DNA from: JBLMZI01 sp050258755
Lineage (GTDB): Bacteria; Bacillota; Syntrophomonadia; Syntrophomonadales; DTU052
Reading direction: 5' to 3'
Assembly (NCBI GenBank): GCA_050258755.1
Contig: JBLMZI010000002.1
Coordinates: 197,544 to 261,543 of the forward strand
DNA length: 64,000 nt
A model generated the notes under the pieces. The model was not told the DNA's origin. It made no database searches and worked only from the letters and a program-made list of their open reading frames with translations. The translations under genes were made by a program, and so were the position numbers. Below, in pieces: positions 25,226 to 34,445 of this stretch (the stretch's first letter is position 1; each line of letters opens with the position of its first letter).

Positions 25226-26345
25226 CTACTCTTCCTCGCGCAGTGCGTTTTCCGCCTCAGCATGAAGATACGCCGAAATCAGCGGTTCGATCTCGCCGTT
25301 CAGGACCGCCTCCACATTACCGATTTCAACCCCGGTACGGTGATCCTTCACCAGGCTGAACGGATTCAGGGTGTAACTGCGGATCTGGCTGCCCCAGGCG
25401 ATATCCTTATGCTCGCCTTTCAGCTTCTGCGCGTTCTCCTCCTGCTGCCGCTGGTGCAGTTCGAATAACCTGGCTTGCAGGATTTTCATCGCTTTGTCTT
25501 TATTGGCATGCTGGGAGCGTTCATTCTGGCACTGCACCACCACGCCGGACGGCAGATGGGTGATGCGCACCGCGGAATCGGTCTTATTGACATGCTGGCC
25601 ACCGGCCCCGCCGGACCGGTAGGTATCGATTTTGAGGTCATCAGGATTGATTTCCGCCTGGCCCTCGTCCGGGAGTTCCGGCAAAACGACCACCTGCGCA
25701 AAACTGGTATGCCGGCGGCCGGAGGCGTCAAAGGGCGATACCCGGACCAGCCGGTGCACGCCCCGCTCACACTTCATTTTGCCATAGGCATGTTTCCCGC
25801 GAACCAGAAAGGTCGTGCTTTTAATCCCGGCCTCGTCGCCCGGAAGCAGGTCCCATACCTCGCAGCCGCTCAGGTAATTCTCGGCATAACGGGTATACAT
25901 ACGCAGCAGCATCTCCACCCAATCCTGGGCATCGGTGCCCCCCGCGCCCGAATGGAGCGATACGATGGCATTGTTTTTGTCGTACTCGCCGGAAAAAAGA
26001 AATGTCAGTTCATAGTCCTCAAACTGTGTGAAAAGCCGCTCGATCTCACCCGCGGTTTCCGCGTAAAGTTCCTCGTCCGCTTCGCGCTGGGCCATCTGCA
26101 GCAGAGTTTTCAGGTCGGAGGCTTCGGTCTGAAGCCGGTTATGGGTTTCCAGGGTTTCTCTGAGATCGCTGATTCGGCGCAGAATGCGCTGGGCTTCCCG
26201 GTTGTCGTCCCAGAAATCCGGCGCTACAGTATGTTTCTCCAGGGTTTCAATCTCCTGTGCAATCGCCTCGAGGTCAAAGAGACCTCCCGATTTCAACCAG
26301 GCGCGTTTCCATCTGTTCGGCAGCTGCCCGGGGATCTTCTAACAT
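25226..26345 (-). CDS. prfB: Peptide chain release factor 2, with programmed +1 frameshift
   Basis: The gene starts with ATG at 26345 behind AAAGGAGG. After 23 codons the zero frame ends at the TGA at 26276-26274 in the site CTTTGAC, preceded by the SD-like GGGAGG. Shifting +1 there joins the long downstream frame and gives 372 residues, the normal RF2 length. The stop-codon recognition segment is RVSPFDASGRRH and the catalytic loop is GGAGGQHVNKTD. RF2 reads UGA and UAA and frees the finished protein. Low RF2 slows reading of the in-frame UGA and favours the shift, so the protein controls its own level. Confidence 0.97.
26273..26284 (-). promoter_or_regulatory. RF2 +1 frameshift site
   Basis: CTTTGAC at 26279-26273 with the internal SD-like GGGAGG just upstream. 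The Leu codon slips onto TTT and translation continues with GAC. Confidence 0.95.
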
Positions 26346-26381
26346 AAGCCTTTCTCCTCCTTTATACGATTCAAAGCAAGG

Positions 26382-26405
26382 AAACAGGGGGCATTCCCCC
26401 TGTTT
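26382..26405 (-). terminator. Terminator after motB
   Basis: A perfect ten-pair stem, AAACAGGGGG and CCCCCTGTTT with a four-base loop, followed on the minus strand by a T-rich but broken tract. It ends the motAB part before prfB. Confidence 0.75.
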
Positions 26406-26439
26406 GCTGTAAACGTTCCCGTTCTGCTTTCGTTCTAAT

Positions 26440-27267
26440 CTACTGTCCCGAACCGGCCGGACTTGTCGCGGTAAAACCGGTCGTCGACGGTTTGGGCGGT
26501 TCAAAATAATCGTATTTGTATTTCAGGATCACGATATCGACCCGGCGGTTAATCTGCCGGTCGGCACTGGTGTCATTCGGCACCAGCGGCCGGTATTCGC
26601 CATAGCCGGTGGCCGAAATCCGATCCGGGGCAATCTTGGAATCCTCGCACAGCACATGGGCCACGCTGGTGGCCCGCATCACGGACAGCTCCCAGTTGGA
26701 CGGAAACTGCGCGGTATGAATCGGCCGGTTATCTGTATGCCCCTCGACCCGGACGTAGTTCTTGACATCAGCGAGCGTACTTCCGATCATGCGGACAAGA
26801 TTCCGGGCTTCGGGACTCAGCTCGGCCGAACCGGATGCGAACAGCAGCGTATCCTTGATGCTAATCACCAGCCCTCGCTCCTGCTCGGTGACCACAATTT
26901 TGACCGATACCCCGGGACCCAGTTTCTCCTTGATTTTTTTCACGTCCTGCTCCACCTGTTTCATGGCGTTTTCGCCATTGCCTTTTCCGGGCGGGTCGGG
27001 AACCTGGGTTCCGGACTGCCCCTGGGCCATGGAGGGACCTTGCGCGTTCATCATGGAACTGCCGGCCGTGTCCAGAATGGAAGGCGATTGCCCGGCCAGC
27101 ACCTGACTCAGCGAGGTCGCCACCTGCTGAAATTTTTTGGCATCCACCACGCTTAGGCTGTACATGATGATAAAGAAAATCATTAATAGCGTGATCAGGT
27201 CAGCATAAGTAAGCAGCCATCGCTCTGCGTTTTCGGCCTTTTCCGGTTCCTTTTTCCGCTTGGCCAT
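26440..27267 (-). CDS. motB: Flagellar stator protein MotB
   Basis: 275 residues. A short basic tail is followed by one membrane helix with the essential Asp in LLTYADLITLLMIFF (about residue 22), a plug/linker region rich in Gly and Ser, and a C-terminal OmpA-like domain (VRVEGHTDNRPI, RATSVAHVL, GYGEYRPLVPN) that grips peptidoglycan. With MotA it forms the ion channel of the motor. Whether it uses protons or sodium cannot be judged safely. It starts directly behind the motA stop with GGAGG in the end of motA. Confidence 0.95.
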   Translation of the reverse strand: MAKRKKEPEKAENAERWLLTYADLITLLMIFFIIMYSLSVVDAKKFQQVATSLSQVLAGQSPSILDTAGSSMMNAQGPSMAQGQSGTQVPDPPGKGNGENAMKQVEQDVKKIKEKLGPGVSVKIVVTEQERGLVISIKDTLLFASGSAELSPEARNLVRMIGSTLADVKNYVRVEGHTDNRPIHTAQFPSNWELSVMRATSVAHVLCEDSKIAPDRISATGYGEYRPLVPNDTSADRQINRRVDIVILKYKYDYFEPPKPSTTGFTATSPAGSGQ

Positions 27268-28056
27268 TTAGCGTTCCTCCGCTTCCTTCTCGCTGGTTTG
27301 AGCCACTTTCGCGTCTTCCGGTACAAAGGTCATCAGTTTTTCTTTAATAACCCGCGGATTCTCACCGGCCTGGATGGAAAGGATCCCTTCCAGAATCATT
27401 TCCATGATGGCGGCATCACGCATGGATTTCACCTTGATCTTATTCGAAAACGGCAGCCAGCACAGGTTAGCAAACGAAACGCCGTACAAGGTGGCAACGA
27501 ACGCAACCGCGATGGCCGGTCCCAGGTTACTCGGGTCGGACAGGTTTCCAAGCACATGGACCAGACCCATAACAGTCCCGATAATACCCATCGTGGGAGA
27601 GTAGCCGCCCGCTGCGGCAAAGATTTCAACCCCGACTTTGAGCCGGGCTTCGGCCGCTCCGATTTCCATCTCCAGCATACTGCGGGTCAGTTCCGGGTCG
27701 GTACCGTCAATAACCAGCTGCAATCCGCGGCGCAAAAACTGGTTGTCCATTTCGGCAAGAGCGCTTTCCAGGCTTAACAGACCTTCTCGTCGGGCTTTAT
27801 CGGCCGTTTCAACCAGCTGTTCCACGGTCCCGAGAAAATCAATATGGGTTTCCGTGAATATCATCTTGAAGAAGCTCGGCAGGGTCTTAAGCTCTTCCAT
27901 GGTGAAGCTGATGACAACCGCGCCGATCGTACCGCCAAACACGATCATCCCGGCGGTGAGTACCAGCAGCGACGTGAAATTGCCGCCTTCCATGACGAAC
28001 GCGCCAATCATCATGCCAAAGCCGAATATTAGCCCTATGATCGTTGAAAGGTCCAT
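27268..28056 (-). CDS. motA: Flagellar stator protein MotA
   Basis: 262 residues with four membrane helices (about 5-25, 32-52, 145-165, 178-200) and a large cytosolic loop between the second and third. The late GYSPTMGIIGTVMGLV and the following FVATLYGVSFANL segments carry conserved Pro and polar residues of the family. It overlaps the end of secA as TAATG, so it is read with secA. Stator genes between secA and prfB break the usual Bacillus order and look like an insertion. Confidence 0.95.
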   Translation of the reverse strand: MDLSTIIGLIFGFGMMIGAFVMEGGNFTSLLVLTAGMIVFGGTIGAVVISFTMEELKTLPSFFKMIFTETHIDFLGTVEQLVETADKARREGLLSLESALAEMDNQFLRRGLQLVIDGTDPELTRSMLEMEIGAAEARLKVGVEIFAAAGGYSPTMGIIGTVMGLVHVLGNLSDPSNLGPAIAVAFVATLYGVSFANLCWLPFSNKIKVKSMRDAAIMEMILEGILSIQAGENPRVIKEKLMTFVPEDAKVAQTSEKEAEER

Positions 28057-30554
28057 TAGCTAACCCCACTCCCACAACACTTTTTGTATTTTTTCCCGCT
28101 CCCGCAGGGGCACAGGTCGTTCCGACCGATCTTATCGCCGACCTTGACCGGGGTCCGCGCCGCGTCTTCGTCGCGGTTTTCATGCATGACGCGTTCTTCC
28201 TGCTGGACAACCACCCGCACCCGGTACATGAACCGGACCACATCTTCGCGGATGCTCTGAATCATGCCATTGAACGCGTCAAACGCTTCAAACTTGTATT
28301 CCTGCAGCGGGTCGCGCTGCCCGTAGGCCCGAAGGTTGATCCCTTCACGGAGCTGATCCATGCCATCAATGTGATCCATCCATTTTTCATCGATCACCCG
28401 AAGCATGACCGCCCGCTCCAGTTCCCGCATGGTTTCTTCGCCGAGCTCCGCTTCGCGGGCATTGTACATCCGCTCCGCTTCCTCAATCAGGAATTCGGTG
28501 ACCTGTTTGCGGGTCCGTCCTTTTAAGCTTTCCGGCGTCAAATCCGGCAGGGGTACGAAATTCTGTTCAATAAAGCCGATCAAGCCGGGGAGATCCCATT
28601 CATCGGCATATTTGCGTTCCCCGGCGAACATTGCTACCGTGCTGTCCGCCACCTGCTCGATCATGTCGATGACGGTATCGCGCAGGTTTTCCCCGGTCAG
28701 CACCTTGCGGCGCTCCCGGTAAATCACTTCACGCTGCTGGTTGATCACGTCATCGTATTCAAGGACGTGTTTCCGGATATCAAAGTTGCGGTTTTCCACT
28801 TTCTTCTGCGCATTTTCGATCGCCCGGGAAATCAGCCGGTTTTCGATCGGCATGGTGTCGTCCATACCGAGCCGGTCCAGGATGCCCTCAATGTTTTCGG
28901 AACCGAAAAGACGCATCAGATCGTCTTCCAGACTCACATAAAACCGTGACTGTCCCGGATCGCCCTGACGGCCCGACCGCCCGCGCAGCTGGTTGTCAAT
29001 CCGGCGCGCTTCGTGCCGCTCGGTCCCAAGCACGTATAGCCCGCCATAGTCACGCACGCCTTCCCCCAAAACGATGTCGGTCCCGCGGCCGGCCATGTTG
29101 GTGGCGATGGTCACGGTTCCCGCCTGCCCGGCCTGGGCGATGATCTGCGCCTCTTTTTCATGATGCTTGGCATTCAGCACCTGGTGCGGAACGCCCCGCT
29201 TGGATAGCAGCTGGCTTAAGGCTTCCGATTTTTCAATCGAAATGGTCCCGACCAGCACGGGCTGCTGACGTTTGTGGCATTCGACGATGTCTTCGACCAC
29301 GGCGTTAAACTTGCCGCGCTCGCTGCGGTAGACCACGTCCGCCTGGTCGCGCCGGACCATTGGCATATTGGTCGGGATGACCACAACGTCCATCCCATAG
29401 ATTTTTTTGAATTCCTGTTCTTCGGTTTCGGCTGTACCGGTCATCCCGGCCAGCTTCTTATACATGCGGAAATAGTTCTGGAAGGTGATCGTCGCGAGGG
29501 TCTGGGACTCCCGTTCGATCCGGACCCCTTCCTTGGCCTCGATCGCCTGATGCAGCCCGTCGCTGTAACGCCGTCCGAACATCAGACGCCCGGTGAACTC
29601 GTCCACAATAATAATCTTGCCGTCTTTGACGACATAATCCACATCGCGCTTCATCAGCGCGTGGGCTCTGAGACCCTGATTGATATGGTGCGCCAGCTCC
29701 AGGTTCTGATCATCCGCCAGATTGGCGACGCCGAAGCCCTTTTCGGCCTTCGCCAGACCGGCATCGGTCAGGGTCACGAGGTGCTGCTTTTCATCCACTT
29801 TATAGTCCTCTTCATCCGCCATTTTGGGGATGAAGCGGGCAATCCGCTGGTAAAGGTCGGTCGGCTTGTCAGCCTCACCGGAAATAATCAACGGGGTCCG
29901 CGCCTCGTCAATCAGGATGGAGTCCACCTCGTCGACGATCGCGAAATTCAGATCGCGCTGTACCATATGTTCGCCGCTGACGACCATATTGTCACGCAGG
30001 TAATCGAAACCATATTCGTTGTTGGTTCCATAAGTGATGTCCGCCGCGTAGCCCTCGCGCCGTTCATCGTACTCTAAACCATGCACGATCAGGCCAACGG
30101 AGAGACCGAGCATCTGGTACACCGGAGCCATCCATTCCGAGTCGCGCGTGGCCAGGTAATCGTTGACAGTCACAACGTGAACGCCCTTGCCTTCCAGCGC
30201 GTTCAGGTAGGCTGGCAGGGTCGCCACCAGGGTTTTCCCTTCCCCGGTTTTCATCTCTGAAATCCGGCCCTGATGCAGCACCATGCCGCCGATCATCTGG
30301 ACGTCAAAATGGCGAAGCCCGATGCTCCGGCGCGACGCCTCGCGCACCGCCGCAAATGCCTCGGGCAGCAGCTCGTCCAGGGTTTCGCCTTCCTGCAGCC
30401 GGCTTCGGAACTCAACCGTTTTGGCGCCGAGCTCCGCGTCCGTTAATGCCTGCATCGAAGGTTCCAGATCGTTTATAATATCGACAATTCTGTATAATTT
30501 CTTTACTTCCCTTTTGTTGTCATCAAAAAGGTTTTTAATAAATCCAACCACCAT
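28056..30554 (-). CDS. secA: Preprotein translocase ATPase SecA
   Basis: 832 residues from ATG 30554, chosen for GAGAGGG nine bases upstream. The motor motifs are MKTGEGKTLVATLPAY, VDEVDSILIDEARTPLIISG and the TNMAGRGTDIVLG segment in the second nucleotide fold. The tail NDLCPCGSGKKYKKCCG is the zinc site that binds SecB or lipids. SecA drives unfolded proteins through SecYEG. It lies directly before motA and shares a stop/start overlap with it. Confidence 0.98.
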   Translation of the reverse strand: MVVGFIKNLFDDNKREVKKLYRIVDIINDLEPSMQALTDAELGAKTVEFRSRLQEGETLDELLPEAFAAVREASRRSIGLRHFDVQMIGGMVLHQGRISEMKTGEGKTLVATLPAYLNALEGKGVHVVTVNDYLATRDSEWMAPVYQMLGLSVGLIVHGLEYDERREGYAADITYGTNNEYGFDYLRDNMVVSGEHMVQRDLNFAIVDEVDSILIDEARTPLIISGEADKPTDLYQRIARFIPKMADEEDYKVDEKQHLVTLTDAGLAKAEKGFGVANLADDQNLELAHHINQGLRAHALMKRDVDYVVKDGKIIIVDEFTGRLMFGRRYSDGLHQAIEAKEGVRIERESQTLATITFQNYFRMYKKLAGMTGTAETEEQEFKKIYGMDVVVIPTNMPMVRRDQADVVYRSERGKFNAVVEDIVECHKRQQPVLVGTISIEKSEALSQLLSKRGVPHQVLNAKHHEKEAQIIAQAGQAGTVTIATNMAGRGTDIVLGEGVRDYGGLYVLGTERHEARRIDNQLRGRSGRQGDPGQSRFYVSLEDDLMRLFGSENIEGILDRLGMDDTMPIENRLISRAIENAQKKVENRNFDIRKHVLEYDDVINQQREVIYRERRKVLTGENLRDTVIDMIEQVADSTVAMFAGERKYADEWDLPGLIGFIEQNFVPLPDLTPESLKGRTRKQVTEFLIEEAERMYNAREAELGEETMRELERAVMLRVIDEKWMDHIDGMDQLREGINLRAYGQRDPLQEYKFEAFDAFNGMIQSIREDVVRFMYRVRVVVQQEERVMHENRDEDAARTPVKVGDKIGRNDLCPCGSGKKYKKCCGSGVS

Positions 30555-30623
30555 AATTAAATTCCCTCTCCATCCTCTCAATCGAACCGCTTTATTGATT
30601 ACGGCAAATCGATCTTTTTTCTT

Positions 30624-30660
30624 TCCATATGCCCGCTTCGTATTGATTCGTACATATGGA
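30624..30660. repeat. Inverted repeat TCCATATG in the secA leader
   Basis: Perfect eight-base arms (30624-30631 and 30653-30660) about 70 bases before secA. It could be an operator or an RNA hairpin; nothing decides which. Confidence 0.5.
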
Positions 30661-30684
30661 AAAGGAACCTCTAAGAAGGTCCCC
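30660..30684 (-). terminator. Terminator of the chemoreceptor gene
   Basis: Minus strand GGGACCT, loop TCTTAG, AGGTTCC followed by TTTT, about 130 bases after the receptor stop. Confidence 0.6.
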
Positions 30685-30816
30685 TCTATTCTATACTATC
30701 CGATACCCTGCCGTCATGCCTTTCAAGCCGGGTTTCCCAGGGTAATCCCAGGAAATTCGGGCATCGATCCGTCTGGAAAAAGTTCCTCGCGGACCAAAAT
30801 AAATCCCATATGGCGG

Positions 30817-33447
30817 TTAAGCATCAACCTTGAATCTTCCCGCTTGATCGAGGAGCCGCTGGGCCAAATCAGCAAATACCTCTACCGAATGGCGCACCGC
30901 CGCTGTCAATTCCTGCTCGGTTTCCACGGTTTTAACCACCGCTTCCGAGGCGGTCCGGGCCTGCTCGCTCACTGCCACAATACTGGCCGTCTCGCTGACG
31001 ATCCGGTTCATCGAATTGGTAATGTTTCCTGCTTTCAGGGCGATTTCCCGCGTCCGCAGATTGATCGGTCCAGTATGCCGGCTGATCTCCTCCAGGATTT
31101 CCTCGCTGCGCAGCACCGCCCGGGCCTGGTCGTTCAGCGCGTTCCGGGTTTCCTCCATATCCGCAACCACCTGCTCAATGCCGGTCTGAATCGCTTCAAT
31201 CAAGGGGAGGATATCCTGGGCGGTCCGGCCGGATTGTTCGGCCAGTTTCCCAACCTCCTCGGCCACCACGGCAAATCCCCGGCCGACTTCACCCGCCCGG
31301 GCAGCTTCGATCGCAGCGTTCAGGGCCAGCAGGTTCGTCTGACCGGCTATTTCCGAAATGACTTTCACGACATCGCCAATCGCCGCTGAATTGCCGGCCA
31401 GTTCATCGGTCGCTTCCGCGATTCGCTGAATGGCGCCCAGGTTTTCCGAGACCTTGTTTTTCTGCACGGCCGCGGTCTTCAGCCCGTTCATAGCCATTGT
31501 CTCGGCTTCGGCGGCCTGACCGGCAACCGATGCCGCTGAGGTTTCGATTTCCTTGATCACACCTGCGGTTGAATGGACGAGGTGCGCGGTTTCTTTTACA
31601 TCCTCGGTCTGCCGGGCCACCGATTGGGCGACCATCTGCATGTTCGAGGCCACTTCACCGGCCGCGGCCGACTGCTCAGCTGCCACCTGCACCGCTTCCT
31701 GTGCGGTGTCCCGGATCGCTGCCCCATATGAGAGCAAATGCTGCGCCGCGGCTTTGAGCTGGACCAGCATGTTGTTGAAAACCTCACGAAGAATGCCTAA
31801 TTTGCCGACCCGGCTTTTCGGGCTGATTTCACTGGTTAAATCACCGGCAGCCACCTGTCCGGCATGCCTGACCAGGGTCAAAGTCGGACGGATATAGCCC
31901 CGCACATCGCTGCCGGTGTCGACCCAGTAAACGATCGCCGTCGCTGTCAGCGCGCAGAACAGCCCGATCCCAAACGCGAGCCAGTTCATCAGGTCGGTGG
32001 TCCAGAGAATAAACACGGTAAACGGGATTACCGCGGCAAAGTCAAAGATCAATGTCTGTTTCCAGTACTGTCTGATCACATTCTGTATTTCCGCGATTTC
32101 GAGGGCTTCCTGATCAGCGTCGCCCTCCGAAACGGCTGCGGCTTCGCCGACCTTGAAGCTGAACGCTTCCTGGTTCAAAGCCCCGGCCAGTTCATGGAAG
32201 TGATCCGACAGCGACCGCAGGTTCGCGGCCAGCCGGATCTGATCCTGAATCCGCCCGGCAATGCTCTCCAGGATGCCGGCGGACTGAAGGACGGCCGCAC
32301 CGGTCCCGCGCGAAAGGGATTCCAGGTTCTCCACATGACCGGTTACCGTCTCCAGTTCGGCTGTGATCCTGTCCGTTTCCAGGGCGGTTTGGTCCAGATT
32401 CCGAATCACCTGATCAATCACGCCGCTGTTTTCCTCGATCGCCACCGATTGCTCCTGGGCACCGGCAGCCGCGACAGCCATCTGCGCCGCTACCTGATGC
32501 ACGCTCTGCTGAATTGACTGGATCAGCCCGCCAATCCGGGCCGCAGCCTGCCCCGACTGGTCAGCCAGTTTTCGAATTTCCTGGGCGACCACCCCGAACC
32601 GGACACTCTGGTCGCCGGAGCGGGCCGCCTCAATGGAGGCGTTCAAAGCCAGCAGATTGGTCTGCTCAGCAATACTGCCGATCGATTCCATGATCCGCCC
32701 AATGGTCTGGGCCTGCTCAGATAATGCGGTAATGGCCCCGGCCATCTTTTCGATGACCTGACGGTTTGTTGCCATGCGGCCTTTCTGTTCCCTGACCGTT
32801 TCTTCCCCTTCGCGGGCTGTAACCCGGGCCGCTTCAATGACCCGGGAAACCGCGCGTACACTCTCCCCGATCTGGCCAAGATCAGCCTGTACACTGTCAA
32901 CCGCGGCGATGATGCTGCGGCCAGCCGTTATCTGTTCCCGGGACCCGGTCTCAACCTGTTCCAGGGCCGCAGCGGCGTCATGCACCTGTTGGGTCACAGC
33001 ACCAACCTGATCGATCAGCAGCCGCAGCGAAGCCTCCACCTGGCGCGAGCTGTCCAGCACGGTAGCCACCAGGCTGGTGATGCCCCGACCCATCCGCTGA
33101 AACGCCTTTTTGGTCGTTTCCAGCAGGTCGAAGTTGTGGCCGGACAGATCCAGGGTCAGGTCCTTTTGCGTCATCGCCTCAATAAATTCCGTCATCACAA
33201 TGACCGGTTTCATGAATTTCAGGATGTTCGCCGCCAGGGCGGCAACCCCGACCAGAAAACCGGCGGCCATGGTATCAAGCCCGGCAATCACATAAGCTTT
33301 GAACGGCACGTTGACGCCGGTTACGGTCTCGTAAAGAAAGCAGAACAGGAGCCCGAACGGGAGCAGGGCAAACATGTTGAAGAAGATGATTTGAATGGAG
33401 TGATTGCGGGTGGAACGTTTGATTGCGGCTTCAGCGTTGTTTTTCAT
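30817..33447 (-). CDS. Tandem methyl-accepting chemotaxis protein with two signalling modules
   Basis: 876 residues from ATG 33447 (GGGGAG six bases upstream). Order: two membrane helices (about 19-42 and 50-80), a first signalling coiled coil with the hairpin tip SIAEQTNLLALNASIEAA (about 257-275), two more helices (about 464-508), a HAMP-like segment (about 515-560) and a second signalling coiled coil with tip SEIAGQTNLLALNAAIEAA (about 698-716). Loops outside the membrane are very short, so there is no classic outside sensor domain. The second tip is canonical; the first has departures after the tip (RSGDQSVRFGVVAQEIRKLA). It appears to be a duplicated receptor in one chain. It has its own extended -10 promoter and terminator. 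Confidence 0.9.
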   Translation of the reverse strand: MKNNAEAAIKRSTRNHSIQIIFFNMFALLPFGLLFCFLYETVTGVNVPFKAYVIAGLDTMAAGFLVGVAALAANILKFMKPVIVMTEFIEAMTQKDLTLDLSGHNFDLLETTKKAFQRMGRGITSLVATVLDSSRQVEASLRLLIDQVGAVTQQVHDAAAALEQVETGSREQITAGRSIIAAVDSVQADLGQIGESVRAVSRVIEAARVTAREGEETVREQKGRMATNRQVIEKMAGAITALSEQAQTIGRIMESIGSIAEQTNLLALNASIEAARSGDQSVRFGVVAQEIRKLADQSGQAAARIGGLIQSIQQSVHQVAAQMAVAAAGAQEQSVAIEENSGVIDQVIRNLDQTALETDRITAELETVTGHVENLESLSRGTGAAVLQSAGILESIAGRIQDQIRLAANLRSLSDHFHELAGALNQEAFSFKVGEAAAVSEGDADQEALEIAEIQNVIRQYWKQTLIFDFAAVIPFTVFILWTTDLMNWLAFGIGLFCALTATAIVYWVDTGSDVRGYIRPTLTLVRHAGQVAAGDLTSEISPKSRVGKLGILREVFNNMLVQLKAAAQHLLSYGAAIRDTAQEAVQVAAEQSAAAGEVASNMQMVAQSVARQTEDVKETAHLVHSTAGVIKEIETSAASVAGQAAEAETMAMNGLKTAAVQKNKVSENLGAIQRIAEATDELAGNSAAIGDVVKVISEIAGQTNLLALNAAIEAARAGEVGRGFAVVAEEVGKLAEQSGRTAQDILPLIEAIQTGIEQVVADMEETRNALNDQARAVLRSEEILEEISRHTGPINLRTREIALKAGNITNSMNRIVSETASIVAVSEQARTASEAVVKTVETEQELTAAVRHSVEVFADLAQRLLDQAGRFKVDA

Positions 33448-33536
33448 GCGATTCTCCCCTCTGCTTCCGGTCATTCAAAAACATTCTCCAGGTTTTGGGG
33501 TGAAGCAGTGCGATGCTTCGCAAATGTACCGTTCCT

Positions 33537-33545
33537 ATTGTACCA
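33537..33545 (-). promoter_or_regulatory. Extended -10 promoter of the chemoreceptor gene
   Basis: Minus strand TGGTACAAT, about 90 bases before the ATG. No sigma-28 type match is present here. Confidence 0.45.
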
Positions 33546-33587
33546 TAATCCGCGCGATATTGGGCATTTTCAGGGGAACAAGAAATC

Positions 33588-33614
33588 AAAAACCCGGCGG
33601 GTTTTCCCGCCGGG
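33588..33614 (-). terminator. Terminator after hpf
   Basis: Perfect nine-pair stem CCCGGCGGG / CCCGCCGGG with loop of four and five T on the minus strand, 63 bases after the hpf stop. Confidence 0.92.
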
Positions 33615-33676
33615 CCCAGCGATTGTTTATTGTAAAGCAGGGCTTTGATAAACGGAAAAGCCCCAATCCGTTTCGG

Positions 33677-34210
33677 TCAGTTAAATTCCGGTTCGATTAA
33701 ACCGTAATTGCCGTCTTTCCGGCGATAGACCACGTTCACTTCGTCAGCCAGAACGTTGTAGAAAACGAAGAAACTGTGCCCCAACAGATTCATCTGCATG
33801 ACCGCTTCCTCAACATCCATCGGCTTCAGCGCAAACCGTTTCGTGCGCGTGATTTTGAAGTGTTCGGGCTCCTCTTTGGCGCTCTCGATCTCCACCGTAA
33901 CCGCCTTTTTCAGTCCGACATTGCGGTACCGGCGGTATATCTTTGTCTTGTATTTGTCGATCTGCTTTTCTAGCTTTTCAACCACCAGATCGACCGAGGA
34001 ATACATATCGGTGCTGGCTTCTTCCCCCCTTAGGATGACACCGTTCAAGGGAATGGTCACTTCCACCTTGTGTTGGTCTCCCTCGACTGAGAGAGTTGCT
34101 AGGACGCGGGCGTCCTCGATGAATTTTTCGAGCTTGGAAAGTCTTTTTTCTGTGTAGTCTTTGAGCGCGTCTGTGAGTTCGATGTGTTTGCCCCGAATCT
34201 CAAACTTCAT
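33677..34210 (-). CDS. hpf: Ribosome hibernation promoting factor, long form
   Basis: 177 residues from ATG 34210 with AAAGGGTGG upstream. The N-terminal domain (MKFEIRGKHIELTDALKDY to the KIYRRYRN region) binds the decoding site of the 30S subunit; the C-terminal domain (TRTKRFALKPMDVEEAVMQM, LGHSFFVFYN) pairs two ribosomes into 100S dimers. This is the long HPF (B. subtilis YvyD) used in stationary phase. It has its own promoter candidate and a strong terminator, so it is a single-gene unit between the ABC transporter and the chemoreceptor. The frame upstream of this ATG lacks a site. Confidence 0.96.
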   Translation of the reverse strand: MKFEIRGKHIELTDALKDYTEKRLSKLEKFIEDARVLATLSVEGDQHKVEVTIPLNGVILRGEEASTDMYSSVDLVVEKLEKQIDKYKTKIYRRYRNVGLKKAVTVEIESAKEEPEHFKITRTKRFALKPMDVEEAVMQMNLLGHSFFVFYNVLADEVNVVYRRKDGNYGLIEPEFN

Positions 34211-34238
34211 ACGACCACCCTTTCCCTCGCTGGTCTTT

Positions 34239-34244
34239 ATTATA
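34239..34244 (-). promoter_or_regulatory. hpf promoter -10 candidate
   Basis: Minus strand TATAAT 28 bases before the hpf ATG. The best -35 (TTTTCA at spacing 15) is weak, which would suit regulated use by another sigma factor. Confidence 0.4.
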
Positions 34245-34369
34245 TTCTCCATTGTAACTTGAAAATCCTGCCCGGGTGAAGTTTGGTACAATCCCTAAAC
34301 GGCGGGAAATGCCCGTTCAAAAAAGCGGCTCGATAATGGCAAAAGCAATCGCAGACCCCAAGGCAGGTG

Positions 34370-34425
34370 AAAAGGCGTTCATACGGCCGGTTTCCTGCTT
34401 TGTTGAAAACGGCTGACGAACGCCT
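34370..34425 (-). terminator. Long-stem terminator of the amino-acid ABC operon
   Basis: Outer arms AGGCGTTC and GAACGCCT with a second inner pairing (CGGCT/GGCCG and flanks) make a stem of about 20 pairs around a ten-base loop, followed by TTTT on the minus strand. It begins about 20 bases after the ATPase gene. Confidence 0.7.
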
Positions 34426-34445
34426 GATTGTCATTTCTATTCGAT

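Larger units (their letters stand above)
30555..30816. other. secA leader, 262 bases without a gene
   Basis: Contains the terminator of the chemoreceptor gene (30660-30684) and an eight-base inverted repeat TCCATATG...CATATGGA (30624-30660) that overlaps its T-run. I see no strong -10/-35 pair. The region between 30690 and 30816 holds nothing I can name. Confidence 0.5.
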
